Origin: Rhynchosporium graminicola
Taxonomy: Eukaryota > Ascomycota > Leotiomycetes > Helotiales > Ploettnerulaceae
Direction: 5' to 3'
DNA: 58,550 bases
Assembly (NCBI GenBank): GCA_900074885.1
Contig: FJUW01000101.1
Span: 1 to 58,550, forward strand
Each line of letters opens with the position of its first letter. Position 1 is the first letter of the stretch. A program made the position numbers and the translations under genes. Below the pieces are notes generated by a model that was given only the letters and a program-made list of their open reading frames with translations, did no database searches and was not told the DNA's origin. Shown piece by piece: positions 33,720-45,679 of the stretch.

Positions 33720-36700
33720 TCTAAGTAATAAGATAATCTGTAAAAAGCTAGAGTAATAGCTAGATTAGATCTCCTATGTTCAATTTATAGCTAGAATAAT
33801 CGGAGTATAGTAATATATAGACCTAGATCTACTAGACTAAGTCTCCTTAGCTAAGCTTCTTCAGATCCGACTATAATAGCTATAAGAGATCGCAGATAGC
33901 GAGAATCGAAGCTCTAAAGCAGACTATAATATAGAAATAAAAGCTTAAGAGCTTAAATTAGTTTAATAAGCTAAGGAGCAGATCTCCGAACTAATTAGAA
34001 GCACTCGAGATATAAGTTAGGTACTCGATCTAACTTTAGCACGCCTTATTTTAGCTAAACCTAAGAAACCTACTATAATTACTATAGTATCTCGGAAAGC
34101 CGAAATAGAGATCGAAAATAAGTAGTTTATACTCGATCTCGCTACTAATAGCTAAAAGGCTATTACTTACGCTAAAAACTATATATAAGTAGGGAAGATT
34201 ATATTATCGACCTACTTAGCTCCTGCAATTAAGAGATTACTAGCCGAAAAGAGATTAAACTTATGATACCTTTTAAGAGCTTTAAGATAAGAACTTTATT
34301 AAACTAATATAAATATTTAATCTAATATATAGAAAGCTTATAGGCTTTATCTTACTATAGGAGTATCCGCTAGAGGTAAAAGAAGAAGTAATAAATCAAA
34401 CTCTTAAGCTTAGATCATTAAACTATAAGCTCAAATTAGAAACTATATATTTCATAAGGTCCCGGATATCGAAAGATCCCTTAGAATTATAGACTTCTTA
34501 AATATAGTTAAATCTTTCGATTACCTCTAGGTAAATAAATTTCTAATTAAGTATTAAAGAGCTAAGCTATATAGAAGATTCTCGCTATATACCCTTAAGG
34601 AGCTCACTAAGGAATTCTATATAAGTTAAGTTAATTATATATATCAGGAGTTTCAAAGTAGTATAGGAAAAAGTTAAGGTATTTTCTTAACGCTTAGATC
34701 TCGAGTTAGTACTAATATTAGCTTATCTTATACTACTACTAGTAGATCAGAACGTATTAAGTACTTCTATCTATATATAAAAGATAAAACTTATTTCTAG
34801 AAGCTAATAAACTATACTAAAATATAGCTTACTATATACAGATAAGTCTATACTACTAGTAAAGATAGTAGTCTAATTATAGTTAGAGCTTAAGATCTTA
34901 AAGTAACTTTAGTAATATACTAACGTTTTATCTCTAGTAAATAGAAAGATCTCCGAGCTAGCTTTAGAATAGATCGACCGATCTCCTAAGTAACTTATAA
35001 TCTTCTTATTAAAGCGGCAGGAGATTCTAAATATAAGTTAAGCTTTCTAGGGAATATCTTAGATAAGAATATAAAGCGAGATAGAAAGAAAGTAGAACTA
35101 ATTATAGTACTCTTCTTAGATAATTATCAGGAGCTTATAGAATTACTAAGGATCTATCTAGTTAGAGGAGGAGCTTATTCTCTAATCAATCTCCCCTTCT
35201 AATAACTATAGAGCTACTAACCTAGTTAATAATTATAATCTCTTAGTTAAAGGATCTTTTATTAAGTTAGGGATTAATAATTATATAGAGAATAGAACCT
35301 CCTAAATCCCTATTAGTAAGCGCGGAACTTATCTAATAAAAAGGGTCCTTTTAGAACTAGATAGAAAGTACTTTAACCTTAAGCTCTATAATATTATAAT
35401 AATAGATAGTTTTTATACTAATATTATCTTAGAAGCTCGATTTTTAGACTTAGGGATCTAGTTTTACGAATTAGACTATACTTTACGCTAAGGAGAAGAA
35501 GGAATCCTATAGATCTCTTACTTAGTTATTCAGAAACTTAAACGAAAATAGAATCTTATATTCTTTAAATATAAAGTTTATTTAAACTATTAACTCTTAA
35601 AATAACTCCTTCCTTTAAGTATAATAAGTATAGTAATCTACTTTATATAGATATACTTATCTCTAGATTTATTTATCAAGAGATCTATTATAAAATTAGC
35701 TTAAAGAGTAATTAATAGAAAGGATTCTGAGAAGATATGGTATCTAAGAGCTAGTTATCTTGCACTAGACGCTCTTAGGAAGCTTATAAGCTACGCCTAA
35801 GGAGTAGTAATTACTAAAGGGGTAAGAAGGTATAAATATAAGTATTATATAGTTATATATACTTTATAAATGATCTCTAGATACTTATCGGAAAGAAAAT
35901 CCCCTTATCTATTTTAGAGGATAATATAGGATCTATTCGACTTTCTAGTATACTAAGGAAGATTATAATTACTTCTAATTAAGTGCGAGTATAGTAAACT
36001 AATTATTACTTTTACTTTAAGAACTAAGGAGTACGATAAAATCTTTAAGTATCTCGAAGCTTTTAAAGCTTAGGTAAGGAGGTAATTTAGCCTCGCTATC
36101 TGTATATTCAAATATAATTAGGAAAAGGCAGTTATAGTAATTTAAGGATTTATATACTATTAGAAGTAGTATTCAAAGCTCGGAATTGAAATCGAGCTCT
36201 TACTAGCTTATATATATAAGCTAAATAGTAGAATCGAAAGAGCAGGATCGGAAATAATATCTAAAGGAATTTATATATAACTATTAGCTAATCTCCCTGA
36301 TTTCCTAGGTCTTAAGTGCGCTTTAGCTATTACTTATCTATTTAATAGATCACTTAAGAGAGGGAATAATTAGAGATTACCTCTTAAAGAGAATAATAGA
36401 TAGTTTCGTAATTATTTCCGATTTTATAATCTAGCTATTATTACTTACCTAACTATAGATTTCAAACTAAATTAAAGCTTGATTTATATATATAAATATA
36501 AAGTATACCTATTAATAAAGGAAAGAATAAAAAGATAGGAAAATCAAGCGTTTAAAGTCTTAGCGAGAGCTTATATTAGGTATTTAGTAAGCTATATAGC
36601 CTCTAATATCTATAAGATCTAGGTTCCCGCGCTCTAAAGGATTATTATTACGCGGAATATATATTTTAATAAAGACGAATTCTATATCTTTTCTCTAGAG

Positions 36701-36970
36701 GAAAGAATTACGATTACTAAAGAGAAGGCTTAAATAATCTGCGACTTTATTAAAGAAGCTGAAATTTAACTAGTTTAAGCTAAGCTCCTTAATAGTATTT
36801 CAGAAGATATCCCTAAAGGAGTCTCTTTAGAGATTAAGTTAAATAAAAGAAGATTAGAAGATCTCTTTAATCCCTTAGTTTATTTCGCGGAAGCTTATAA
36901 TAATCGAGAGAGTTAGAATCTAAAGGTAAAAAGAACTAATAACTCTTCTAGAGATTAGCTTATTTTTATT
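33720..36970 (+). pseudogene. Broken Copia gag and integrase
   Basis: The first part (to about 35300) is in the position of gag and is assigned by place only. From 35740 the frame is a Copia integrase. It has a GAG-pre-integrase-like stretch with LRASYLALDALRKLI, then DLFDFLVYQGRLQLLLIK-like sequence with the first Asp near 35937, and a second Asp region near 36110 that reads FKYN. The E region is LNSRIERAGSEI near 36225, where NGRIER is expected, and the C-terminal motif YLVSYIASNIYKI is near 36580. It ends at a deletion joint near 36983. Functional only if RIP-type stops were absent. Confidence 0.82.
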
Positions 36971-36982
36971 AGCTTTTAGACC

Positions 36983-37949
36983 CTCTTCTATAATAATAAT
37001 AAGGTGCTCGAGCAGGGCTTTATCGATCATCTGAATACGGAATACGATATATATATTCTAAGTAATATTAAGTAATTCCTTAGTATTAGAGTACTCTATA
37101 ATAGAAAGCTTAAAACTATCTTACTTATATATAATTAATATATTAAAAAGATTATATATAAGTTTAATCAAATAGATAGAAACTACTTAACTATATTACT
37201 TCCTTAACTTAATCTTATTAAGAACCTAAACTAAGCTTTAAAGAAGTTAATTAAAGTATTTTAAGAGAGAGTAAGATTAGTTCTCTATATTATAATTATA
37301 GTTCGACTAGACGTATTATATACTATCTTATAGCTCTCTAAGTACTTAACTAATCCCTTATTAGACTATTTTATAGCTATCTACTAGCTAATTCGATATC
37401 TTTATAGTACTCGATTTCTAGGGATTATTTATAGAGGAGAATACTTAAGAGCTTTAGCAATAGCTTCTAATACTTTATTTATAGACGATCTAGACTCCAG
37501 AAGATTATCCTAAGGATATCTGATCCTTATATATAGAGGACTAGTAATTTAGAAAGCTTTAATATAAGATATAATTATAACTTCTATAACTAAAGCTAAA
37601 CTACTTATATTAGCTAACCTAGTAAAAGAAACTATAGCTCTTTAGAGATTCTCTAAAGATCTTGCCTTCGATATTAAAGAGACTTAGGAGATCTTTTATA
37701 ATAATTAATAAATAATTAGGCTAGTTAATATAAAAGCGAGAGAATAATTACTAAACTATAATATATCGATATTCAGAATAAATAACTTAAGTAAGAGCAC
37801 GCTAAGGGATCATTTATAATAACTTATCTACTAACTAATAATATACTAGTAGATAGTCTTATAAAGAATCTTACTCGATAGAAATTTAAAGCTTTTAGAT
37901 CTCTCTTAAATTTTAGAAACTATAGATTATAGATATAAGAGCTTTAAGT
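36983..37949 (+). pseudogene. Copia RT 3' part and RNase H, copy 2
   Basis: It begins just downstream of the RT active site (compare 25686) and follows the first Copia copy through RNase H to the end of the frame. The catalytic Y-x-D-D motif itself is deleted. Residues such as RFLGIIYRGEYLRALAIAS-like sequence near 37420 and TSTTKAKLLILAN-like sequence near 37580 mark RNase H. Confidence 0.8.
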
Positions 37950-38075
37950 ATAATATTAAGTTACTTACTTAGCGTATTTTTTTATTATATAAAACTTAGA
38001 CTAAAAAACTAAGCTTCTAGGGATCTGCGAATAATTATATAAGAAGATTAAATACTTACTCTAAGTTATTCTTCT

Positions 38076-38318
38076 AGCGCTTAATCCGATACTTAGTATA
38101 GTATTTTCTATCCTTAGAAGGAGTTCTACTACTATATAAACCTATAAACTTACTAGTAGAAGCTCTACTTATACTATTATTACGATCTCTCTTCTTTAGA
38201 GAAAGTCTAAGTCTAATAGATTTCATATTAAGGATCTTAACCTCAGATTCTAACTCTATATCGCTACCGCCTTTCTTTAGAGCTCTCTTAGCTTTTATAT
38301 CTTTAAGTACTTATTAAA
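38076..38318 (-). pseudogene. Antisense frame in the Copia 3' region, copy 2
   Basis: It is the same frame as 26788-27015 in the other copy. It reads LKDIKAKRALKK, then SLKKRDRNNSISRAS and RTPSKDRKYYTKYRIKR, with small length changes. It stays open in both copies. Function is unknown. Confidence 0.45.
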
Positions 38319-39845
38319 GATTTATATAATAGTTCTTAAGAAACTAAGTAAATTAGCTAAGGTATTAAAAGATTAGAATTATTAGAAAGCTTATAGATTC
38401 CTTAGTACTAGTTCTCTTTCTATCTATAAACTCCTTAGCTTAGGTAATTATTTATAAGATAGTAGGAATATAGCTATAAGAGGTATAAGAGTAGTATCTC
38501 TTTAACTTTATAGCTATATTTATATAGTAGCGACCTTTTATTCTAGTTCTCTTTATACTTATACTAATATATCTTTAGTAAGGATTATTATTCTCTTTAC
38601 TTAGTAGATATTAGAATTCAAATAATATTAGTATTAGGAGATTACTTACTTATCTTACGCTTTACTCTAGATCTAGGGGTAGTAGTAATAGACTTACAAC
38701 TATAGGAAAGTATAATAATCTTCTTTAAAGAAGAAGGAGCTTTTAGTATATAAGGAGATAAATTAGTTCGCTAGAGGAATAGAGAAAGTTCGCGGATAAA
38801 GTAATTAGAAGGATTATCTAAGAGATTATACTATTTAAGCTTAAGCTTAGAATTATTATCTTAATTAGTATAATAAATAGATTAGAAGGAATAGATTTCA
38901 GGATTATTTTATAGTTAAGCTATTAGGCGATAAGGAGTAGAAGGGATATCTTCCTTAGAGTAAGGGCTATCGAACTATATTATAGATTATTAGTTAAAGG
39001 ATTAAAGTATAAAGTAAAAATAATCTTATAATATCGCGATAGATAGATTTAATCGTGAAAGATCTTCTAGAGTTAGCAGAAGATTCTTCGACGCGATAAT
39101 ATAATATAGGACGTATATCTAACTCTTAAGAGTTCTCTTTTCGTAATCTCTTATTTAGAGAGTTAGAAGATATAATAATAATAATAAAAGATTTAAAATA
39201 AAGTTATAAATAGAAGAAGAGAGATAAGCATAGAGAATCTTAGTATATTATATTTAAAGGAAGAAGAACCTCTCTATATACGAGATAAGGAGTTCATATA
39301 CCTATAAGGCTTCGGTTACTTATCCTTATAAGTAAATAAAGCTAGCTTCCTAGAGTGCTTTTTTAGTTTAGAAGCTTCTTCTATATAGAATACTTCTTTT
39401 ACTCTTTTAAAATTAATAAATAATAATAAAGTAAGATCACTTAATTAGTTATAACTACTATTTATAACTCTCTTATTATATAACCTGGATTTCGATTTGT
39501 AATTCATTTAATTAAACGCTTCTATACGATTATTTACTTTTACTCTTATACTCGGTAATTACTTAAAGCTTAGAAGTAACTTATTTTATACTATATATAA
39601 AGCTATAGCTTTATAATTTCCTTTATTTATATAACTTACTTATTAATCGTTACCTTAGCTTTAATTAGTTCACGCACTTTATCTATACTCTTTTTTATTA
39701 ATTTATATAAATAGTGGAATTTACTCTTTCTATTTAGAAGCTTCTTTACTTATTTAAGGTATTTTATATTTACTAACTAGGTAAAAGTATATATATAATT
39801 AATAGTAATCTCTAGCTTTATACTAAGAGATAACTATAAGGGGTA

Positions 39846-40075
39846 TATTATATACTTTTACCTATTATATATAATCACGTTCTATCTAATTACCTATATA
39901 GCTTAATATATACTTATATAATCTCCTTATATATTTAAAGTAAGCTTTCTCTCTTCCTTCTAAGGAGATAATACTCTCTATAATTAATATTTAGAGACTA
40001 TTTCAATTCTCTATCTCCTAATACCTTAAAGTGATCTTTTATAACTAATAAAGCTTATTTTACTTTTATATTATA
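39846..40075 (+). repeat. 3' LTR of nested Copia element (230 bp)
   Basis: It starts TATTATATACTTTTACC after the purine tract ACTATAAGGGG and ends TTTTATATTATA, followed by AATAT. Confidence 0.92.
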
Positions 40076-40080
40076 AATAT

Positions 40081-41010
40081 ATTAAACTAATCATCTTATA
40101 CGAAATCTACGAATATATATAAATATATCTCTAGTATCTAGTTTATCCTCTCTATAGAGCTATCGGTTTCCGGGTAATATATTATAGAGAGGCGTCGCGT
40201 AATCCCTAGTAAAGTATATACCTATATCTATAATATTCCAACGAACTATTTCTCTCGGTCGGATATAATTACGCGTAGTAGTACGTATTATCTATAGTAG
40301 ACTTATATAAACTACTTTACTATAGCTTCTGCGTTAATTAATAATAGTCTATTATATATAATTCCCTTCTTAAGCTGATTAATAAGTATAATTAAGTTAG
40401 TATATTTTTCACTTTCTAGAAGATTAATAATAAAATCGATAGAAATTTCTTACTAGATCTAGTCTCGTAGTAGTAGTAGCTTGAGGAATCCTTACCTTTA
40501 GTCTCGCTATATCTTATTCCTTCTATAAGTGTTATAGTTCCGAATAAACTTTCTTATATCTTCCGATATCTATAGCTAGAAGAACTATCGACTTATAGTA
40601 GTAGTAGTTAAATCTCGTCTTAGGTATCTATATATCTTAGTATTATATATCGCCTAGATTAACTTCGTATATAGTTCTTCGGAATCAGGTACTTATAGTC
40701 TGCCTCGGAATTATAGTTTACCTGCTTCTAATAATAAGTACTCTAATACTAATATTTTCAACTTTAGTATAATAGGGAATACGCGCTACTTATCGCGTAT
40801 TACTTTAGCTACTCCTTAGTACATACTATTAGCTTATTCTGCTTATAACTAGAGTTCCTTAAGTAGCGTAGAGGTAGTAGTAGTAGTATCGTTATCCGGG
40901 GCGGCTTTATTAACTATTTCGAGTTCTTTAACTTATAGGGATTTATTCTATAGTTATAAGGCTTCTTCTTCTTCTTAGCGTCTTCGATCTTATCGTATCG
41001 TAACCAGGGT
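40081..41010 (-). pseudogene. Integrase remnant of Gypsy B copy 1
   Basis: This is the continuation of the B integrase after the Copia insertion, matching about 47860-48790 of copy 2. It includes the stretch that in copy 2 reads IDFIIDLLESKRYTNLIIVT with the first catalytic Asp. It ends at the internal deletion that joins it to the gag/leader side. Confidence 0.75.
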
Positions 41011-41229
41011 TAGTACTACTAGTAGCACTAGCTATGTGTTTTATTATTCTATATCTTCGATCCTATTAGCTAAAGTAGCTATTGAACTTACTTATTATAC
41101 TGCTAGCTTAGTAACTTATTATCTTTATATCTCGAAGGCATCTAGTAGCTACTAGGGGGGCTATTCTTCTGCTATTATGAATTATATATCCTAGCGTTAT
41201 TATATTTACTACTCGTATAGTAATCGTAT

Positions 41230-41335
41230 AAATAGTCAGATCTACTATATATAGTCCGAGGCGTCTATTCCGTATCGTAAGTAAGGCAGCCGGATCTACT
41301 ATATATAGTCCGAGGCGTCTGTCTCCTTATTATAG
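41230..41335 (-). repeat. Leader tandem repeats of Gypsy B copy 1 (two units)
   Basis: Two units carry GATCTACTATATATAGTCC followed by GAGGCGTCT. The core CTATATATAG is palindromic. The same repeat occurs in more units in copy 2 at 52079-52380. It lies on the 5' side of gag, near the 5' LTR. Confidence 0.8.
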
Positions 41336-41455
41336 GTATACGTATAGTAATAGTAAAGCTAGAGTACTAGCTTTCTTATGTATATATATTATCTACTGCT
41401 CGAAAGCAGATCCTCTCTTATTTAATTAAGAATATTAGGAATAAGTTAATTCTAA

Positions 41456-41672
41456 TATTATAAGGCGAATATTAAGTATATAGTATAAAAGCTTATTTAT
41501 ATTATAAGGAGAATTAACTAAGGAGGGAAGAGAGGAATAAGGGTTTCCCTTCGAAGAAAAGATAATACTATAGCCGCTAGTAGTAGTAGTATTAGAATAT
41601 ATATAATAATATATCAGGTACTAGCGTAGACGCCTTAGGCGTTAAGTATACTAATAGGTATAACTCGTTATA
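41456..41672 (-). repeat. 5' LTR of Gypsy B copy 1 (217 bp)
   Basis: On the plus strand it runs from TATTATAAGGCGAATATT to GTATAACTCGTTATA, followed by ATTTT. It is strongly mutated compared with the solo LTR at 30473. Confidence 0.92.
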
Positions 41673-41677
41673 ATTTT

Positions 41678-43280
41678 CGTATTAGACTTTTAACTAGTTA
41701 GTAAATAATTCGCTTATAGTTAATAACTAATATTATTTATATTAGAATATATCTTCTTTATATTAAGCTTAGTTCGATAAGTAATATTAATAAGATAAAG
41801 AATACTTTATTTTAAATTCTTAAGATATTTTAGTATTATAATATAATATTAGACTTTATTTATAGTATTATTATTATTAGATATATATTTATAAGTTAAG
41901 TAATAGATAAGTTATAGAAAGCTTATTAATATATTAATAACTATTAGATTAACTTAAGACTAGTTAGCGATTAGTTAATAAGTAGTTAAGAAGTAATTAA
42001 AGAAAATATAAAACTTTTTTTATAACTTTCCTTTTAGTTTTTTTACTAACTTAAATATCTATCGTTCAATAGATTAATTAGTATTAAAAGTTTAATATAC
42101 TTAATTAAAAATAAAGAAATAAAAGTTAAAGCTTTATTTAAGAGATATTATAAAAATACTATAGAGTCTAGCACGGAACTATATATTAACCGGTTATCGC
42201 TTAGTTATATAGAGTAGTTATAAGTTATATTAAACTTTATTTATAAGCGAAATATTTACTACTCTTTATCTTACTAATTAGTTTTTTTTTAAATTATCTA
42301 ATTATTAAGACCTTATTAAGTAGTATAATAATAACTATACTAGAGTTTATATTCTCTAAAGTATTAAAAATAAGGAGCTAGTCTAGAACTAGTTCTAAAT
42401 CAGTAGTCTTTAATTAGTTATACCTTAGTAGCTCTACTAGGTCTTTTTCGCTTACTTAGCTTATTCCCTAGCGTGTAGGGTAAGGTAATAAGGTAGCCCT
42501 AAGTACTTGTACCCGTAAGTGCATATAGTATAAGCCTGAAAGCACGACTAATATAAGTTAAGTAAGTATTAGTATTAATATTAATAAGATATCTACTAAG
42601 CTACCTTATTAGATTCTCTTCTACTCTGATTATAAGTAGCTATTTATAAGTAAATACCTTGCCTCTTCTATTAGCTTTATACTATTTGATTCTAAAAGGA
42701 GTAATACTCTTCATATGCCTTAATTATCTATCTACTCGCTACTTCTTTAAACTATTCGCTTAATATAGATATAAATATTAATATATTTACTATCTTATTA
42801 GTAGGTTATCTTATAGTAGTAATACTCTTAATATAAATCCGATTTATTATTTATACTTATAGTACGAAAGTACTACCTCTTATACTATCTCTACTAACCT
42901 AAATCGCGCTCTCTACTATCTTAATAACCTTAATACTAGCGCTTAGAGCTTATTAAGAAATATAATAGTATATAAACTCTAAAGCTTTCTAGAAAGCTTC
43001 TATAACTACTAATCTTAAGCTATAATTAAGACAAGAGCTTATTATAGCTTCTATATTCAGCTTATAACTAAATCTCTATATAAAAAGTAGACTCGAGGCG
43101 TGAGTAGATATAGTATTTAAATCTTATAATCTAATCTGAACTTAGATAAAGTATATCTTCTCTTATAGTTTTTCTACGAGTATAAAGAAAACCTAGTCTA
43201 TTATTATAAGATAATAGGTTAATCTATCGTGAACTATTCAAATAGATATATTATAATAAATATATCTAACTAGAAATATA
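41678..43280. other. Degenerate sequence without recognised gene
   Basis: This probably continues the DNA into which Gypsy B copy 1 inserted. It is strongly AT-rich and RIP-like except for a less mutated patch at about 42410-42560 (CCCTAGCGTGTAGGGTAAGG, then GTAAGTGCATATAG). I found no motif of RT, integrase or a host gene on either strand. Confidence 0.5.
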
Positions 43281-44950
43281 TAATATATTAAAATTAATTG
43301 TTTCGAGATTCGAAACTTTATATTCTCTTATCTAACTAGTAAGGTTATAAAGTATAGTATATACCTTAAGTAGATAAGATTAGATAAATATATAAAAAAA
43401 AGAAAAAAAAATTATTATTATTTCTATATTAGAGCTTAATATTCTCTTATCTAACTAGTAAGGTTATAAGTATAAGTATACCTTAAGAAGATAAGATCGA
43501 ACTAGCGTATATAGAGAGAGATACTTTAGGATAAGTATAACTAGTTAGAAATATTTAACTTCTATAAAAATCTAGAATATACGAAAAATAAGCTATATTA
43601 CTTAGCTATATTACTTTAGGAAAAGCTTAGTTTAATTAGTTATAATTATCTCTAAGTATATTTACTTTTAAAGAAAGTACGATTAGTAGTTTAATTATAG
43701 AAAATAGTATAACTTTAACTTTAATATATACGAAACTATCTAGCGAATTAACTATCTTATATCGATAACCGAAATTCTATATTATCCTTAAAAACCTAGT
43801 CCTAACTACTATAGGCTTCGTATTATAAGTTCTTAGTCTAGTAATTAAGACTTACTATTCTATTATCTAACTAGTAAGATTAGAATATATAATAAATATA
43901 TCTTAAGTAGATAAGATTATCTAAATATCTTTAGAGAACGCTTTTAGGATAAACGTAAGTAGTATAAAAGCTATCTTATCTAGAAGCTTCTTAATTAATA
44001 TTTCTTAGTAATATTAATTTAATTACCTTAAGATTCTAGTTTAAAGTTACTTATTAATCCTATGAAAGCTAAAATACTCTATCTAGCTAGTAAAGTAATA
44101 CTTACGCTTAAATAAATAAGATCGAATATCTCTGATATTAGTAGAGATATACTTTAGAGTAAATTATAAGTAAATACCGTAGAATAAAAACTTAATATAT
44201 TAAACTCTATTTTTTATATTTCGTAGAGTTAATTATTAATAGTTTATAATATATACTTATTCAAGCTATAATTACTTAAGCTATAAGTAAATAACTAGCG
44301 GGTATTCTAGTAATATAGGATCTTTCTAGTAAATCTATAAACGTAGGAATCTCTAAGTACTATATAATTAACCGAATATCCGAAATATTATTTAGCTAGT
44401 AGCCTAATAAGGTAACGTTTATAATTAACTAGATATGAACTCTATAAGACCGAATAGCTTTACTATATATTATATTACTAGCTATAAAGAGATATACTTT
44501 ATTATAAATTATAAAAACTAATAAGAGTAGAAACTTATTATATTAAAACTTAAAAGTCTATTCTAAATATTTCGCGAAGTTAATTATTAAGATTCTACTT
44601 TCTAACTAGTATCTAACTAGTTAGGGTTTATATAATATATTAAAAGCTAGAGTAGATAACTAGAGGATAGTAGGATTTTCGGATAGATAGTATCTAATAC
44701 TATCTAGTAAGTCTATAGATATAAGAATCTCTAAGTACTACTAACTAAATATTAGAATATCTATTATAATATTTAGCTAGAAGGGTAATATTTATACTTA
44801 AATATATAAGATACCTATAAGATCGACTATATCTATTATCTATAGACTTTTTAATAAACTATAAATAAGAATAAGAGTTTAAATATACTATATTAAAAGT
44901 TTATTCTAATATATTATAAAGTTAATTATTAAGATCCTAGTATTTATCTA
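43280..44950. repeat. Array of degenerate tandem repeats, period about 340-380 bp
   Basis: Recurring blocks include CTTATCTAACTAGTAAGGTT (about 43326, 43443; variant at 43866), AGTTAATTATTAA (about 44225, 44578, 44928), AATCTCTAAGTACTA (44349 and 44727) and AAGATCGA/AAGACCGA. The blocks keep the same order within a unit, so this is an old tandem array or a multi-domain repeat gene decayed by RIP. No transposon ends were found. Confidence 0.6.
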
Positions 44951-45250
44951 GTTAAGCTATAATAGATCTACGCCTTAAGCAGATAGCGTAATAACTTAGA
45001 GAAGAGATATAATACTAGATATCTATAGAAGTGAAAATCTATAAGTAGAGACCGGATACCTAATATAAGATCGCCTCCTTATTACTATTATTAGTATACT
45101 TCTATAGCCTCTAGCGTCTTATACTTTACTCTCTTTAGCTTTTTAGCTTCTCGGCTGTTCTAATAAGTCTATACTTCCTATACTATATACTATATAATAC
45201 TATATACTCCTTTAAGGAATTACTTACCTTAGCTCTTCTTTAATACTATT

Positions 45251-45679
45251 ATAAAATTCATAGCTTTTCTTGCTGCTACTATTATAGCCTTCTTCGCTAG
45301 CTCTACTATCGCTAGTCCCGTCGAGCAGGCTAGTGATATCGAGGCACGTAAAGGTAAATAAGATCTACTCTTTCTTAAAAACGACTTAAATTATATATTA
45401 TAAAATAAGTACTATTACTCTTCTAGAGCTACTTATATTCGCTAGTAGAGCTATACTAATAACTTCTTAAGCTAATTCTGCGATAAGGAAAGTAGCGATT
45501 AGTACTTTTGCCTTAAGTAAGTTTAGAAAAAATATACTACTAACTATTACTATATAGATAATAGCTTTAGCTATAATTACTCTTCTTATTAAGCTAAGAG
45601 CTCCTAGAACGCCTTAGAGAGTACTCCTTAAGGCATCGGAACTCGGGTATTAATAGATAGGAGTAGAAGAAAGAGATAA
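45251..45679 (+). pseudogene. Broken gene for a small secreted protein
   Basis: The frame opens with an N-terminal signal-peptide pattern: Lys, then a hydrophobic stretch KFIAFLAATIIAFF, then small residues ASSTIASP as a likely cleavage region, then an acidic stretch and EARK. Where the start codon is expected the sequence reads ATA. About 140 codons follow in the same frame to a TAA at 45677, with several RIP-type stops and at least two surviving Cys codons near 45480-45510 (FCDKESSD, then YFCLK). The signal region retains CA and TG. A TATA-rich stretch lies 60-100 bases upstream. This could be a decayed effector-like or other secreted protein gene; introns were not resolved. Confidence 0.5.

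Larger units (their letters stand above)
33290..40075 (+). mobile_element. Copia element with both LTRs and target duplication AATAT
   Basis: LTRs of 230 bases lie at 33290-33519 and 39846-40075, flanked by AATAT at 33285-33289 and 40076-40080. The interior has gag, integrase (35740-36700), a joint near 36983 where the 5' part of RT is lost, the rest of RT with RNase H, and a 1.9 kb 3' region with an antisense frame. It is nested in Gypsy B copy 1, whose uninterrupted sequence is seen at 47842. It is RIP-mutated throughout. Confidence 0.93.
32350..41672 (-). mobile_element. Gypsy family B copy 1, deleted inside and split by a Copia element
   Basis: LTRs of 217 bases lie at 32350-32566 and 41456-41672, with ATTTT duplications at 32345-32349 and 41673-41677. 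With the Copia insertion (33290-40075) removed, the element is about 2.5 kb. It holds the chromodomain and the integrase part on the left and the leader repeats on the right. The segment equal to 48790-51840 of copy 2, with RT, RNase H, protease and most of gag, is missing. The joint lies near 41010. A B-type purine tract (complement of TTACTCTCCTCCTG) beside the left LTR sets the orientation. Confidence 0.9.

Noticed and set aside
41236..41330. Possible CRISPR-like array
   Set aside because: The repeats are few, belong to the leader of a retrotransposon, and the organism is clearly eukaryotic.
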